From: Burkholderia sp. SRS-46
Lineage (GTDB): Bacteria > Pseudomonadota > Gammaproteobacteria > Burkholderiales > Burkholderiaceae
DNA length: 64,000 bases
Assembly: GCF_004343775.1 (NCBI RefSeq)
Contig: NZ_PTXL01000001.1
Location: 1,364,001 to 1,428,000, forward strand
Reading direction: 5' to 3'
A program made the translations under genes and the position numbers. Shown here piece by piece: positions 47,328-58,909 of this stretch. The notes beneath the pieces were generated by a model, which did no database searches, was not told the DNA's origin, and was given only the letters and a program-made list of their open reading frames with translations. Each line of letters opens with the position of its first letter. The stretch's first letter is position 1.

Positions 47328-48665
47328 TCAGCTCTTGTCCGCGTACGGATTGTTCGACGAACGGAACTCAATGCGCAATGGAGTCCCGGTCAGGGAAAAA
47401 GTTTCGCGGAAACGGTTTTCCAGGTAGCGCTTGTAGGTCTCGGTCACCGCATCGAGCGCGTTGCCGTGGATCACGATGATCGGCGGATTCTGGCCGCCCT
47501 GGTGCGCATAGCGCAACTTCGGACGCACCGGGCCGCGACGGCGCGGCTGCTGGAACTCGACCGCATCGATCAGCGCGCGCGTGAGCTTCGGCGTCGGCAG
47601 CTTCGCCATCGCCGCCGCATACGCGTCGTCGACCGAGCGCATCAACGTGCCGATGCCGGTCTTCTTCGCGGCGGAAATGAAGTGGGATTTCGCGAAATCG
47701 AGGAATTTCAGCTTGCGGGTCAAATCGGCTTTCGCGCGATCGCGCGCGTGCTCGTCGAGCCCGTCCCACTTGTTGACGCCGATCACGAGCGCGCGGCCCT
47801 GCTCGACGACGAAGCCCGCGATGTGCGCGTCCTGGTCGGAAATGTCCTGCTGGGCATCCAGCAGAAGAATGACGACATTCGCGTCGGCGATCGACTGCAG
47901 CGTCTTCACGACCGAGAACTTTTCGATCGCCTCGAACACCTTGCCGCGACGGCGCAGGCCGGCCGTGTCGATCAGCGTGTACTTCTTGCCGTTGCGCTCG
48001 AAGTCGACGTAGATCGAATCGCGCGTGGTGCCCGGCATGTCGAATGCGATCACGCGATCTTCGCCGATCAGCGCGTTGACGAGCGTCGACTTGCCGACGT
48101 TCGGCCGGCCGACGATCGCGATCTTGATGCCGCGCGACGGGTCGTTCTCGTCTTCCTCTTCCGGCTGGTCCGTGTATGCAACCTCCAGCGCCTCGTTGAT
48201 CATGTCGGTCACGCCGTCGCCGTGTGCGGCCGAGATCGCGCGCGGGTCGCCGAGCCCGAGCTCGTAGAAGTCGCTGGCGACCGCCGTGTACTTCATCCCC
48301 TCGGCCTTGTTGACGACGAGGAAGATCGGCCGGCCGGTCTTGCGCAGGTAGTCGGCGATCGACTTGTCCTGTGGTGCGAGCCCGTTGCGGCCGTCGACGA
48401 TGAACACGACGACGTCGGCCTCTTCGACCGCCTGCCGCGTCTGGCGCGCCATTTCGTGCAGGATGCCGTCCTTCGCGACCGGCTCGAAGCCGCCCGTGTC
48501 GACGACGAGATACGGCCGCGCACCGACCCGCCCCTCGCCGTAATGGCGATCGCGCGTCAGGCCAGGCAAGTCGGCGACAAGCGCATCGCGCGAGCGCGTG
48601 AGCCGGTTGAACAGCGTGGATTTCCCCACATTGGGGCGCCCAACGAGGGCAATGACCGGTTTCAT
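47328..48665 (-). CDS. der: Ribosome biogenesis GTPase Der (EngA)
   Basis: A 445-residue GTPase with two tandem G domains and a C-terminal KH-like domain, needed for 50S subunit assembly. P-loops are [14 protein letters not shown] (about residues 8-21) and [14 protein letters not shown] (about 185-198); each is followed by its DTGG or DTAG motif and NKXD motif (VNKAEG, NKWD). It lies 233 bases after bamB, with stem-loops in the gap. Confidence 0.97.
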   Translation of the reverse strand: MKPVIALVGRPNVGKSTLFNRLTRSRDALVADLPGLTRDRHYGEGRVGARPYLVVDTGGFEPVAKDGILHEMARQTRQAVEEADVVVFIVDGRNGLAPQDKSIADYLRKTGRPIFLVVNKAEGMKYTAVASDFYELGLGDPRAISAAHGDGVTDMINEALEVAYTDQPEEEDENDPSRGIKIAIVGRPNVGKSTLVNALIGEDRVIAFDMPGTTRDSIYVDFERNGKKYTLIDTAGLRRRGKVFEAIEKFSVVKTLQSIADANVVILLLDAQQDISDQDAHIAGFVVEQGRALVIGVNKWDGLDEHARDRAKADLTRKLKFLDFAKSHFISAAKKTGIGTLMRSVDDAYAAAMAKLPTPKLTRALIDAVEFQQPRRRGPVRPKLRYAHQGGQNPPIIVIHGNALDAVTETYKRYLENRFRETFSLTGTPLRIEFRSSNNPYADKS

Positions 48666-48823
48666 CTGTGTTGTCTACGGTGATGCGCAGCAGCGGGAGG
48701 CCCGCTGCTGCGGGCGGCTGCGCTGAATGAAAATATCACGAATTCGCGCCGCGCCGGATGCGCGCGCCCGGCGCACGATGCGCGCCGTCGATCTTTCGTC
48801 TCGAACTGCCTTTCAAATACCGA

Positions 48824-48889
48824 GCGGCCGGGAACACCGGCCGCCTTTGTTTCATGCGCGGTGCGGCGGAATACCCCGCCGCACCGCGC
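48824..48889 (-). promoter_or_regulatory. Two stem-loops between bamB and der
   Basis: A 14-bp perfect stem with a six-base loop (48856-48869 with 48876-48889) begins 10 bases after the bamB stop, and an 8-bp stem (48824-48831 with 48837-48844) follows. The first has no T run. They may block exonucleases, reduce read-through to der, or act as a terminator with a separate der promoter. Confidence 0.55.
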
Positions 48890-48898
48890 GTCGCCGCG

Positions 48899-50044
48899 TC
48901 AGCGCGGACGGAAGCCGTACAGGCCGCCGTCGTTCGTCTGGACGACGAGCGTGTTGCCCGCGAGGACCGGCGCCGCCGTGATCGGGCTGCCGTCGGTCTT
49001 CATCCGCGCGATGAACGTGCCGTCCTCGCGCGACAGGAAATGCACGTATCCCTTGTAGTCGCCCAGCACGACCGCATGGCCGAGCAGGTAAGGCACGCCG
49101 ACATCGCGGCTTTTCAGCTGGCTGTTGCGCCACAGCTCGTTGCCCGTCGCCGCATCATACGCGGTGACGACCGACCAATCGTCGCCACCCGCGACAACCG
49201 AGTCGTCCTGCGCAACGCCGCTGCGGCTCGAGAACGCCTTCTCCCACAGCGGGCGGCCCGAGTTCGCATCGAAGCAGCCGAGCTGCCCCTGGAACGTCGC
49301 TGCGCAGGCTTGCGCGCCGACGAGCGTCGGCGGACCGCTGACGTCGTTGATCCGCTCGACTTCCGTCACGCCTTTCGGGAACGACACCGGCGTCTGCCAG
49401 AACGGCTCGCCCGTCTGCAGGTTGATCGCGACGAGGCCGCCACCGGGGAAGCCCGCCAGCACCGCGGCATCGCCCGCGAACGTCATGCCTGCCGACACGC
49501 GCAGGTTCAGCGGCACCGCACGGTTGCGGTAGTTCCACTTCTGTTCGCCGGTTTGCGCGGAGAACGCGATCACCTGGCCGTCGATCGTGCGGACGATCAC
49601 GAGACCATTGCCGACGAGCGGCGGCGAGAAGATCTCGCCCTGCACGCTCGTCTTCCACAGCAGCTTGCCGTCCTGGCCGAGCACGAACACGCCGCCCTTC
49701 AGCGCGCCGACCGCGGTCAGGTTGCCGTCGCTGCCGACGCCCGCCGACAGATCGGAATCGAGCTTGGCACGCCAGATTCGCTGACCGGTCTTCGCATCGA
49801 TCTTTTCGACCGAGCCGTTTTCGCCGGCCGCGAAGATCGCGTCGCCCACCGCCACCGGCGAGAACAGGTAGCGGCCGCCCTTGCCGACGCTCGACGACCA
49901 GACCTGTTGCACGTCGAGGACGGGTTTGAACTCGGTCAGCGGCGTCGGCACCCGGCGCGCGTCCTTCGATGACGAGCAGGCCGCCAATGCCAGGACGGCC
50001 GCCGCACAGGCAACGGGCACAGCGTAACGTTTCAGCAAATTCAT
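48899..50044 (-). CDS. bamB: Outer membrane protein assembly factor BamB
   Basis: A 381-residue lipoprotein of the BAM complex with an eight-bladed beta-propeller. The signal peptide ends in LALAAC (lipobox cysteine near residue 23). Propeller-type repeats such as VGDAIFAAGENGSVEKIDAK and GQRIWRAKL recur through the chain. Together with bamD in this window it supplies two of the complex's accessory lipoproteins. It lies 50 bases from yfgM. Confidence 0.94.
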   Translation of the reverse strand: MNLLKRYAVPVACAAAVLALAACSSSKDARRVPTPLTEFKPVLDVQQVWSSSVGKGGRYLFSPVAVGDAIFAAGENGSVEKIDAKTGQRIWRAKLDSDLSAGVGSDGNLTAVGALKGGVFVLGQDGKLLWKTSVQGEIFSPPLVGNGLVIVRTIDGQVIAFSAQTGEQKWNYRNRAVPLNLRVSAGMTFAGDAAVLAGFPGGGLVAINLQTGEPFWQTPVSFPKGVTEVERINDVSGPPTLVGAQACAATFQGQLGCFDANSGRPLWEKAFSSRSGVAQDDSVVAGGDDWSVVTAYDAATGNELWRNSQLKSRDVGVPYLLGHAVVLGDYKGYVHFLSREDGTFIARMKTDGSPITAAPVLAGNTLVVQTNDGGLYGFRPR

Positions 50045-50094
50045 CGGTTAGCGAAGCAAAGTTAAGTGGTTAATGGAGCCACGGGAGCCGCGGC

Positions 50095-50724
50095 TCAGCC
50101 GCCCAGCGCGTCGAGCTTGAACTGCACGAGCTGACGTGCCGACATGTCTTCCTTCGGCAGGCTGTCGAGCGCGAGCTTGTACGCGGTGCGCGCGTCGTCC
50201 GCCTTGCCCTGCGCCGCGAGCAGATCGCCTCGGCGATCGGCCACGAGGCCCTTGAATGCATCGGCCGGCGTGCCCGACAGCAGCGCGAGCCCGGCGTCGT
50301 ACGCCTTCTCGTCGAGCAGCAGCGACGCGAGACGCAGCTTCGCAATCTGCTTGTACTCGTCGTCCTTCGCGTGATCGACCGCCCATTGCAGTTGCGCCTT
50401 CGCGCCCGCGGTATCGCCGGCCGCGTACAGCACCTTCGCGGCCGCGAGCGCCGTCATCTGCGCATACGGCGTGCCGCCGTACTTGGCTTCCATGTCGGCG
50501 GCGGCGCGGGCCATCGTCGCCTTGTCGTTCGACGCGGCGGCCTTCTGCACCTGCTCGTACAGCCCGGACGCCTGCGCGGCCTCGCGGCGCTGCCAGTAAT
50601 TCCAGCCGTTGAAGCCGGCCGCGACGACGAGCGCCGCAAGCACGATCCACGTGGTGAGATTGCCCCAGCGGGCCCACCACGCCTTGACACTTTCAATCGA
50701 TTCTTGTTCGTCGTGGTAACTCAT
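50095..50724 (-). CDS. yfgM: YfgM-type TPR membrane protein (DUF2133)
   Basis: A 209-residue single-pass protein with a cytoplasmic start (HDEQESIESVKAWWARWGN), one helix (WIVLAALVVAAGFNGWNYWQ, about 23-42) and a periplasmic TPR region. In E. coli YfgM associates with the SecYEG ancillary PpiD and periplasmic chaperones. It sits between hisS and bamB, the conserved order. Confidence 0.9.
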   Translation of the reverse strand: MSYHDEQESIESVKAWWARWGNLTTWIVLAALVVAAGFNGWNYWQRREAAQASGLYEQVQKAAASNDKATMARAAADMEAKYGGTPYAQMTALAAAKVLYAAGDTAGAKAQLQWAVDHAKDDEYKQIAKLRLASLLLDEKAYDAGLALLSGTPADAFKGLVADRRGDLLAAQGKADDARTAYKLALDSLPKEDMSARQLVQFKLDALGG

Positions 50725-50779
50725 CGGCGAGCGATTCCTTCCTGTTCAGGCCTGTTCTTTTCGGCGAATGCCAGCGCGA

Positions 50780-52120
50780 TCAGTCGTCGCCGTCTTCGGC
50801 GGATGCAACCATCGCATTGATTAGGAATTCGGTCAAGCTTTCGACCGGTACGGTCTGCTGAGCGTTCTTTTCCCCTTCCGCGCCCGTGCCGCGCAGCGCT
50901 TTCACGCCCACCGTGCCGTTCGCGATCTCCTCTTCGCCGAAGATCACCGCGAACGCGGCGCCGCTCGCATCGGCACGCTTCATCTGCGACTTGAAGCTGG
51001 CCGTCGCGCCGTCGGCGCTGCAGTGGAAGATCACGTCGAGGCCCGTGTCACGCAGGCGCTCGGCGGCGATGAACGCCTGCTCGCGCGCCGCATCGCCCTG
51101 GTGCACGACGTAGACGTCGACGCCGTCCTGCTCGGGCACGAGATCCTCTTCCTTCAGCAGCTCGAGAATGCGCTCGATGCCCATCGCCCAGCCGCACGCG
51201 GCGGTCGGCTTGCCGCCGAGCTGCTCGATCAGCGGATCGTAGCGGCCACCGGCCGCGACCGTGCCCTGCGCGCCGAGCTTGTCGGTGACCCACTCGAACA
51301 CGGTCAGGTTGTAGTAGTCGAGGCCGCGCACGAGACGCGGGTTGATCTTGAACGGGATGTTGTTCGCGAGCAGCAGGCGTTGCAGCCCCTCGAAGTGCGC
51401 GCGCGACTCGTCGCCGAGGAAGTTGATCAGCTGCGGCGCGTTCTGCACGATTTCCTGCAGCGCCGGGTTCTTCGTGTCGAGCACGCGCAGCGGGTTCGTA
51501 TACAGGCGGCGCTGCGCATCGGCGTCCAGCGCGTCGACATGCTGCTCGAGGTACTTGATCAGCTCGACGCGGTGCGCCGCGCGCTCTTCCGCGAGGCCCA
51601 GCGAGTTGATCTCGAGCTTGATGCCGGTCAGGCCGAGGTCGTCCCACAGGCGCTGGCACATCATGATGATTTCCGCGTCCGCATCCGGGCCCGCGAAGCC
51701 GAGGGCCTCGACGCCGACCTGGTGGAACTGGCGGTAGCGGCCGCGCTGCGGACGCTCGTGGCGGAACATCGGGCCGATGTACCACAGGCGCTTCGGGCCG
51801 TCGTACAGCATGTTGTGCTCGATCGACGCGCGCACGACGGCGGCCGTGTTCTCCGGACGCATCGTCAGGTTTTCGCCGTTCAGCGCGTCGGTGAAGCTGT
51901 ACATCTCCTTCTCGACGATGTCCGTGACTTCGCCGATGCCGCGCGTGAAGAGCTGCGTGTGCTCGACGATCGGCGTGCGGATGTTCTGGTAGCCGTACGC
52001 GCGCAGCAGCGATTTCACGGTGGCTTCGAAGAATTCCCACAGACCGGCATCCTGCGGGAGGATGTCGTTCATGCCCTTGACGCCGGTGAGCTTCTCGATC
52101 TTGCGTTTTTGTTCAGTCAT
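50780..52120 (-). CDS. hisS: Histidyl-tRNA synthetase
   Basis: A 446-residue class II synthetase that attaches histidine to its tRNA. Motif 2 ([21 protein letters not shown]), the HisA signature [13 protein letters not shown] and motif 3 ([11 protein letters not shown]) are intact, and the C-terminal anticodon-binding domain is present. It is 15 bases from ispG. Confidence 0.97.
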   Translation of the reverse strand: MTEQKRKIEKLTGVKGMNDILPQDAGLWEFFEATVKSLLRAYGYQNIRTPIVEHTQLFTRGIGEVTDIVEKEMYSFTDALNGENLTMRPENTAAVVRASIEHNMLYDGPKRLWYIGPMFRHERPQRGRYRQFHQVGVEALGFAGPDADAEIIMMCQRLWDDLGLTGIKLEINSLGLAEERAAHRVELIKYLEQHVDALDADAQRRLYTNPLRVLDTKNPALQEIVQNAPQLINFLGDESRAHFEGLQRLLLANNIPFKINPRLVRGLDYYNLTVFEWVTDKLGAQGTVAAGGRYDPLIEQLGGKPTAACGWAMGIERILELLKEEDLVPEQDGVDVYVVHQGDAAREQAFIAAERLRDTGLDVIFHCSADGATASFKSQMKRADASGAAFAVIFGEEEIANGTVGVKALRGTGAEGEKNAQQTVPVESLTEFLINAMVASAEDGDD

Positions 52121-52135
52121 CGTGTATGTGACGGA

Positions 52136-53452
<1,317 letters not shown>

Positions 53453-53463
53453 TTACGCCGAAT

Positions 53464-53547
53464 GCGCCGCGACGCGGCGCATGAATTGAAAAAGCGCCGT
53501 GTCCTCGAGGCCTGTCGACGCTAACGACAGGCCCTCGCCACGGCGCT
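53464..53547 (-). terminator. Branched terminator-like structure between rodZ and ispG
   Basis: Outer stem AGCGCCGTG (53493-53501) with CACGGCGCT (53539-53547) encloses a second, 11-bp stem (53508-53518 with 53525-53536, one bulge). On the minus strand the outer stem is followed by a run of five T (53489-53493), and then by a third hairpin (GCGCCGC at 53464-53470 with GCGGCGC at 53474-53480) a few bases before the ispG start. It looks like a terminator or attenuator inside the operon. Confidence 0.65.
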
Positions 53548-53552
53548 TACCG

Positions 53553-54596
53553 TCAGGGCAACGTGAACCGCGCCACGTTACCCCGCGCTGCCGAATATTT
53601 TGCCGGATCGACGGGCTTGCCGTCGAACGCGATCGCATCGAGGCCCGCCTTGTTGCCGATCGTGACCTTGAGCGGCCCGTCGCCGGCGACCTGCTTCGTC
53701 TCGCCGGCGCGCACCAGCGAGGAGAACAGCTCCTTGCCGTTCTTGTCGCGGACGCTGAACCAGCAGTCCTGCTTGACCTTCACCTCGACCATCGACTGGC
53801 CTGCCGCGACCACGACGCTCGCCGGCTGCGCCGCTGCCGCCACGGGTGCGCTCGCCACCGGCACGACGGCCGCGGGCTGCGATGCCGGCGCGGTCACCGG
53901 CGCTGCCGGGGCCGTCGACGCTGCCGGAGCAGCCGACGCCACCACTTGCGGCGCCGCAGCAACCGCAGCGGACGTGGCCACCGGCGCCGACGCTTCGGTA
54001 ACGGCGACCGCGGAGGCAACGACCGCGCTCGCCTCGCCGACCGCCGAAGCCGCCACGACCGGCGCCTGCACGGCGGATGCGCCTTGCGCGCCGCCGGCCT
54101 TGAAGCGCGCGAGCCAGTTCGACGATTCGCCGCCAGTGTGCCACATCGCCGCGGCGATCATCGCGACGACCGCCGCCGCCGCGCCCCACAACCACGGGCG
54201 ATGGCGCGACGAGCCGCCGAGCGGAATCGACACGCGGCCGCGCGGCAGGTCCGTTCCCGACGACGCCGGCATCGACAGATCCACTTCCTGCACGCCGCGC
54301 TCGCGGCGCAACGCATGTGCAAACGGCTCCGGATCGACGCCGAGCATCTTCGCGTAGCTGCGCACGACGCCGAGCGCGAACGTCACGCCGGGCAGATGGC
54401 TGATATCGCCCGCCTCGAGCGCCCGCAGCTTCTGCGGTGCGACCTTGAGCCGCGCCGACACGTCGTCGACCGACCAGCCCTTCGCCTCCCGAAGCTGCGC
54501 GAGCCGTCCCCCGACGGCCGTCAGCGATTCCAGTCCAGCCGTTGCCGGCTTCGCGGCATTCGTCTCTGCGCCGTTAGACGGCTGCGGCTCACTCAT
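53553..54596 (-). CDS. rodZ: Cytoskeletal regulator RodZ-like protein
   Basis: A 347-residue protein. The N-terminal helix-turn-helix (GGRLAQLREAKGWSVDDVSA, about residues 29-48) is cytoplasmic; a transmembrane helix follows near residue 135-155 (LWGAAAAVVAMIAAAMW), then a long Ala/Val/Ser/Thr-rich periplasmic linker and a C-terminal DUF4115 domain (about 260-345). RodZ couples MreB to cell-wall synthesis to set rod shape. It lies between rlmN and ispG, its usual place. Confidence 0.9.
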   Translation of the reverse strand: MSEPQPSNGAETNAAKPATAGLESLTAVGGRLAQLREAKGWSVDDVSARLKVAPQKLRALEAGDISHLPGVTFALGVVRSYAKMLGVDPEPFAHALRRERGVQEVDLSMPASSGTDLPRGRVSIPLGGSSRHRPWLWGAAAAVVAMIAAAMWHTGGESSNWLARFKAGGAQGASAVQAPVVAASAVGEASAVVASAVAVTEASAPVATSAAVAAAPQVVASAAPAASTAPAAPVTAPASQPAAVVPVASAPVAAAAQPASVVVAAGQSMVEVKVKQDCWFSVRDKNGKELFSSLVRAGETKQVAGDGPLKVTIGNKAGLDAIAFDGKPVDPAKYSAARGNVARFTLP

Positions 54597-54678
54597 CCTT
54601 GTCCTCGCGTCGATTCTTCTTCACTGGCGGGCGCCGCCGGTCCATGCCGGCCCGGCGCCCGCGATCGTCCATATCATG

Positions 54679-54699
54679 CGCGGCGCCCGAGGCGCCGCG
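54679..54699. promoter_or_regulatory. Stem-loop between rlmN and rodZ
   Basis: A 9-bp perfect stem with a three-base loop (54679-54687 with 54691-54699) lies between the rlmN stop and the rodZ start. No T run follows on either strand. Confidence 0.45.
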
Positions 54700-54790
54700 T
54701 CCGATCGCTATTCGCGTGTTGTACTGCAAAAAGGTCCCGGCATCCCCGGCCGGGCGCCCCGACTAGGCCGTCCCCGACTATGCGTCCCCG

Positions 54791-55930
54791 TCAAACCGCC
54801 CGAACCTCGATGATCCTTCCTGCCGTGCCCATGCGCTCCGCGAGGCGCGTGCGATCCTTCACGGCGCCGGCCAGCTGGCCGCACGCGGCGTCGATGTCGT
54901 CGCCGCGCGTCTTGCGCACGGTCGTGACGACGCCCGCGTCGATGAGCACCTGCGCAAAGCGCTTGATCTGCTCCGGCTTCGAACGGAGTAGCCCCGACTC
55001 CGGAAACGGATTGAACGGGATCAGGTTGAACTTGCACGGGACGTCGCGCGTCACCGCGAGCAGCTCGCGCGCATGCGCCTCGGTGTCGTTGACTCCGTCG
55101 AGCATGCAGTATTCGAACGTGATGAAATCGCGCGGCGCGACCTTCAGGTAGCGCTGGCAAGCCGCCATCAGCTCGCGCAGCGGATGCTTCTTGTTGAGCG
55201 GCACGAGCTCGTCGCGCAGCGCATCGTTCGGCGCGTGCAGCGAGACGGCCAGCGCGACCGGCAGCTCGGCGCCGAGGCGGTCCATCATCGGCACCACGCC
55301 GGACGTCGACAGCGTGACCCGCCGGCGCGACAGCCCGTATGCGTTGTCGTCGAGCATCAGCCGCATCGCCGGCACGACCGCGCTGTAGTTCAGCAGCGGC
55401 TCGCCCATGCCCATCATCACGACGTTGGTGATCACCCGTTCGGCCTTGCCGTTCGGGCCGGGCGCGCGGCCGAGCGACGCGCGCAGCGCAAATTCGGCCA
55501 TGCGCAGCTGGCCGATGATTTCGCCCGTCGACAGGTTGCGGGAGAAGCCCTGCTTGCCCGTCGAACAGAAGCGGCAGTTCACCGCGCACCCGGCCTGCGA
55601 CGACACGCACAGCGTGCCGCGCGTCTCTTCCGGGATGAACACGGTTTCGACCGCATTGCCGTTTCCGACGTCGATCAGCCACTTGCGCGTGCCGTCGGCG
55701 GAAACGTGATCGCTGGCGATGTCCGGCATCACGATCGACGCGCGGCCCTTGAGCTTTTCTCTCAAGGACTTCGCGAGATCGGTCATGCCGTCGAAATCGC
55801 CGGCGTTGTACTGGTGGATCCAGCGCTGCAGCTGCTTGGCGCGGAACGGCTTCTCGCCCAGGCTGCCGCAATATGCGACAAGCCCCTCGGCGTCGAAGTC
55901 GAGAAGATTGACGGAAGTTTCGATCGTCAT
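54791..55930 (-). CDS. rlmN: Dual-specificity rRNA/tRNA adenine-C2 methyltransferase RlmN
   Basis: A 379-residue radical-SAM enzyme that methylates A2503 of 23S rRNA and A37 of some tRNAs. The cluster motif is CAVNCRFC (preceded by CVSSQAG), SAM-binding GMGEPLLN is present, and the two mechanistic cysteines are one in the N-terminal SSQAGCAVN region and the other near the C-terminus (AACGQLAG). It starts 57 bases after the ndk stop. Confidence 0.96.
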   Translation of the reverse strand: MTIETSVNLLDFDAEGLVAYCGSLGEKPFRAKQLQRWIHQYNAGDFDGMTDLAKSLREKLKGRASIVMPDIASDHVSADGTRKWLIDVGNGNAVETVFIPEETRGTLCVSSQAGCAVNCRFCSTGKQGFSRNLSTGEIIGQLRMAEFALRASLGRAPGPNGKAERVITNVVMMGMGEPLLNYSAVVPAMRLMLDDNAYGLSRRRVTLSTSGVVPMMDRLGAELPVALAVSLHAPNDALRDELVPLNKKHPLRELMAACQRYLKVAPRDFITFEYCMLDGVNDTEAHARELLAVTRDVPCKFNLIPFNPFPESGLLRSKPEQIKRFAQVLIDAGVVTTVRKTRGDDIDAACGQLAGAVKDRTRLAERMGTAGRIIEVRAV

Positions 55931-55986
55931 GGTGTCCTGCCTTGCCGCGTGCGCTGAATCCTGCCTGCCTGAATATCAGTCAGTGC

Positions 55987-56412
55987 TTAACGCGAGTAGA
56001 CGTTCATTTCCGGGAAGAAGAACGCGACTTCGACGCTTGCCGTTTCCGGTGCGTCCGAGCCGTGCACCGCGTTCGCGTCGATGCTGTCCGCGAAGTCTGC
56101 GCGGATCGTGCCCTTTTCCGCCTTCTTCGGATCCGTCGCGCCCATCAGGTCGCGGTTCTTCAGGATCGCGCCTTCGCCTTCCAGAACCTGGATCATCACC
56201 GGGCCCGAGATCATGAAATCGACGAGGTCCTTGAAGAACGGACGCGCTGCGTGGACGGCGTAGAACTTCTCAGCGTCGGCGCGCGACAGGTGTGCCATGC
56301 GCGATGCGATGATCTTCAGGCCGGCGCCTTCGAAACGGCTGTAGATCTGGCCGATCACGTTCTTTGCCACCGCATCCGGCTTGATGATCGACAGGGTGCG
56401 CTCGATTGCCAT
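55987..56412 (-). CDS. ndk: Nucleoside diphosphate kinase
   Basis: A 141-residue enzyme that equalises nucleoside triphosphate pools. The active-site histidine is His117 ([12 protein letters not shown]); the N-terminal [12 protein letters not shown] is diagnostic. It is the first gene of the long minus-strand series and is divergent from the BI-1 gene, with about 250 bases between that must hold both promoters. Confidence 0.97.
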   Translation of the reverse strand: MAIERTLSIIKPDAVAKNVIGQIYSRFEGAGLKIIASRMAHLSRADAEKFYAVHAARPFFKDLVDFMISGPVMIQVLEGEGAILKNRDLMGATDPKKAEKGTIRADFADSIDANAVHGSDAPETASVEVAFFFPEMNVYSR

Positions 56413-56661
56413 AAAAACTCCAAAAAATTAAGAAGTTACACTTCCAAATGAATCCGCTATTGTAGCACGATCCCGTGTATCATTGCGATTGAACCCTTAC
56501 ACACGTGAAAGGTTCCGAATCCATATGTTTTGCGCCGCACTGCCATTGAAACCTCCCGGCGCGGAACGTATCTTAGCGATAGCTGCACCGGCTTGCTGCG
56601 CCGCACACCGCGCGCGCCAGGCCGGCCCCGGACGCTCACGCGTTCAATGTTAGGAGAAACC

Positions 56662-57360
56662 ATGAACGACTATCCGTACAATTTCGGCCGCGGCGGTTCC
56701 GTCAGCACCGCCGAAGTGCGCAATCGCGTGCTGCGGAACACCTACTGGCTGCTCGCGCTCTCGATGGTGCCGACGGTACTGGGCGCATGGGTCGGCGTTG
56801 CGACGGGCTTCTCGCTGTTCGCGGCCACCAGCCCGATGATGAGCCTCCTCGCGTTCTTCGCGATCGCGTTCGGCTTCATGTTCGCGATCGAGCGCACCAA
56901 GAACAGCGCCGCCGGCGTGTTCGTGCTGCTCGGCTTCACGTTCTTCATGGGCCTGATGCTGTCGCGCCTGCTCAGCTTCATCCTCGGCTTCTCGAACGGC
57001 CCGTCGCTGATCATGCTCGCGTTCGGCGGCACCGGCATCATCTTCGCGGCGATGGCCACGATCGCCACCGTCAGCAAGCGCGATTTCTCGGGCCTCGGCA
57101 AGTGGCTGTTCATGGGCGTGATCGTGATCCTGCTGGCGTCGGTCGCGAACATCTTCCTGCAGCTGCCGGCGCTGATGCTGACCGTATCCGTGCTCGCGAT
57201 CGCGATCTTCTCGGCGTACATGCTGTTCGACGTGCAGCGCGTCGTGAACGGCGGCGAGACGAACTACATCTCGGCCACCCTCGCGATCTACCTCGACCTT
57301 TACAACGTGTTCACGAACCTGCTGGCACTGCTCGGCATCTTCGGCGGTAACCGTAACTGA
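56662..57360 (+). CDS. yccA: Bax inhibitor-1 family membrane protein (YccA type)
   Basis: A 232-residue inner-membrane protein with seven predicted helices. BI-1/YccA proteins bind and modulate FtsH in E. coli, which links it to the HflKC genes of this window. The N-terminal NRVLRNTYWLLALSMVPTVL and C-terminal LYNVFTNLLALLGIFG are typical. The ATG at 56662 has TAGGAG upstream; a preceding open stretch to 56530 is not conserved. Confidence 0.92.
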   Translation: MNDYPYNFGRGGSVSTAEVRNRVLRNTYWLLALSMVPTVLGAWVGVATGFSLFAATSPMMSLLAFFAIAFGFMFAIERTKNSAAGVFVLLGFTFFMGLMLSRLLSFILGFSNGPSLIMLAFGGTGIIFAAMATIATVSKRDFSGLGKWLFMGVIVILLASVANIFLQLPALMLTVSVLAIAIFSAYMLFDVQRVVNGGETNYISATLAIYLDLYNVFTNLLALLGIFGGNRN

Positions 57361-57382
57361 CGCTCCCGCCCGCTGCAAACAG

Positions 57383-57408
57383 AAAACCGGCCCGAGGGCC
57401 GGTTTTTT
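57383..57408. terminator. Bidirectional terminator between yccA and rlmD
   Basis: AAAACCGGCC, a short loop, GGCCGG and six T (57383-57408) lies 23 bases after the yccA stop and 23 bases before the end of the convergent rlmD. Confidence 0.9.
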
Positions 57409-57430
57409 CATGCGCGCCGGCTTTGCGCGA

Positions 57431-58828
57431 TCAGTCGCGCTCGAACAGCGCGATCGATTCGACGTGCGACGTATGCGGGAACATGTTGACGACGCCCGCG
57501 CCCTTCAGCCGGTAGCCGGCCTCGTGCACGAGCAGGCCCGCATCGCGCGCGAGCGTCGCCGGGTTGCACGACACGTAGACGATCCGGCGCGGCAGCGGGC
57601 CTTCGCCGCTCTGCGCGATGTCCGCGAGCGCCTTCGAGACCGCGAGCGCACCTTCGCGCGGCGGGTCGATCAGGAACTTGTCGAACGCGCCCAGCGCGCG
57701 GATGTCGTCGGCCGTCACTTCGAACAGGTTCCGGCACGCGAACGTCGTGTGGCCGTCGACACCGTTCTCGCGCGCATTCGCAAGCGCGCGCGTTGTCAGC
57801 GTTTCGCTGCCCTCGATGCCCATTACCTCGCGCGCGAGGCGCGCGAGCGGCAGCGTGAAGTTGCCGATCCCACAGAACAGGTCGAGCACGCGGTCGTCGC
57901 GCGACGGCGCGAGCAGGCGCAGCGCGCGGCCGACCAGCACGCGGTTGATCTGGTGGTTGACCTGCGTGAAATCCGTCGGCTTGAACGGCATGCGGATGCC
58001 GAACTCGGGCAACGTGTAGTCGAGCGGAACGTCGAGCGGGTAGAACGGCGTGACCGTATCCGGCCCCTTCGGCTGCAGCCAGAACTGCACCTGGTGCTCG
58101 TCGGCGAACGCGCGCAGCAGCGCTTCGTCGGCCGCGTTGATCGGCTCCAGCACGCGCAGCACCAGCGCCGTGACCTGCGAGCCGACCGCCAGCTCGATCT
58201 GCGGCATCCGATCGCGAATCGACAGCCCCTCGACCAGCCGGCGCAGCGGCACGAGCATCGCCGACACGTGCGGCGGCAGCACCTCGCAGCTCGTCATGTC
58301 GGCGACGTAGCTGCTCTTCTTCTCGTGGAAGCCGACCAGCACGCCGCCCTTCTTCACGACGTTGCGCACGGTCAGGCGCGCGCGGTAGCGGTAGCCCCAC
58401 GACGGGCCGTGGATCGGCGAGAACACCGTCTCCGCGCGCAGCTTCGCGAGATGCCACAGGTTGTCTTCGAGCACGCGCTGCTTGATCGCCACCTGCGCGC
58501 GCATGTCGAGATGCTGCATCGAGCAGCCGCCGCAGGTGCCGAAGTACGTGCATTTCGGCTGCGTGCGCATCACGCTCGGGCGCAGAATATCGACAACCTG
58601 CGCCTGTTCGTAGCTGGGTTTGCGACGGTAGCTCGAATAGGTCACGCGCTCGCCGGGCAACGCGCCCTCGACGAAGATGACCTTGCCCGGCTCGCCGTCC
58701 TCGGTCGTCACGCGGCCGACACCGCGCGCTTCCATGTCGAGCGATTCGATCTCGAGAACCGGGGCGCTTTCGGGCGCGGCGGGCACGCTTTTCAATTTGC
58801 GCGCAGAAGTGGGGGCGGCTTCAGACAC
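57431..58828 (-). CDS. rlmD: 23S rRNA (uracil-1939-C5)-methyltransferase RlmD
   Basis: A 465-residue SAM-dependent enzyme that makes 5-methyluridine at position 1939. A TRAM-like N-terminal domain precedes the iron-sulphur cysteines ([18 protein letters not shown]); the SAM site is [15 protein letters not shown], and the catalytic cysteine is in [11 protein letters not shown]. The start at 58828 fits the family. Confidence 0.94.
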   Translation of the reverse strand: MSEAAPTSARKLKSVPAAPESAPVLEIESLDMEARGVGRVTTEDGEPGKVIFVEGALPGERVTYSSYRRKPSYEQAQVVDILRPSVMRTQPKCTYFGTCGGCSMQHLDMRAQVAIKQRVLEDNLWHLAKLRAETVFSPIHGPSWGYRYRARLTVRNVVKKGGVLVGFHEKKSSYVADMTSCEVLPPHVSAMLVPLRRLVEGLSIRDRMPQIELAVGSQVTALVLRVLEPINAADEALLRAFADEHQVQFWLQPKGPDTVTPFYPLDVPLDYTLPEFGIRMPFKPTDFTQVNHQINRVLVGRALRLLAPSRDDRVLDLFCGIGNFTLPLARLAREVMGIEGSETLTTRALANARENGVDGHTTFACRNLFEVTADDIRALGAFDKFLIDPPREGALAVSKALADIAQSGEGPLPRRIVYVSCNPATLARDAGLLVHEAGYRLKGAGVVNMFPHTSHVESIALFERD

Positions 58829-58909
58829 CAGCTTTTCCTGACAAACGTTGAAAGGCGAGATTGTAGACGAAGGACCGCCTCGTCACGGAGATCTCACGGA
58901 GATTCGAGC

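Noticed and set aside
57408..58553. Alternative minus-strand frame within rlmD
   Set aside because: The frame of 57431-58828 carries every conserved RlmD motif; the other is a shadow.
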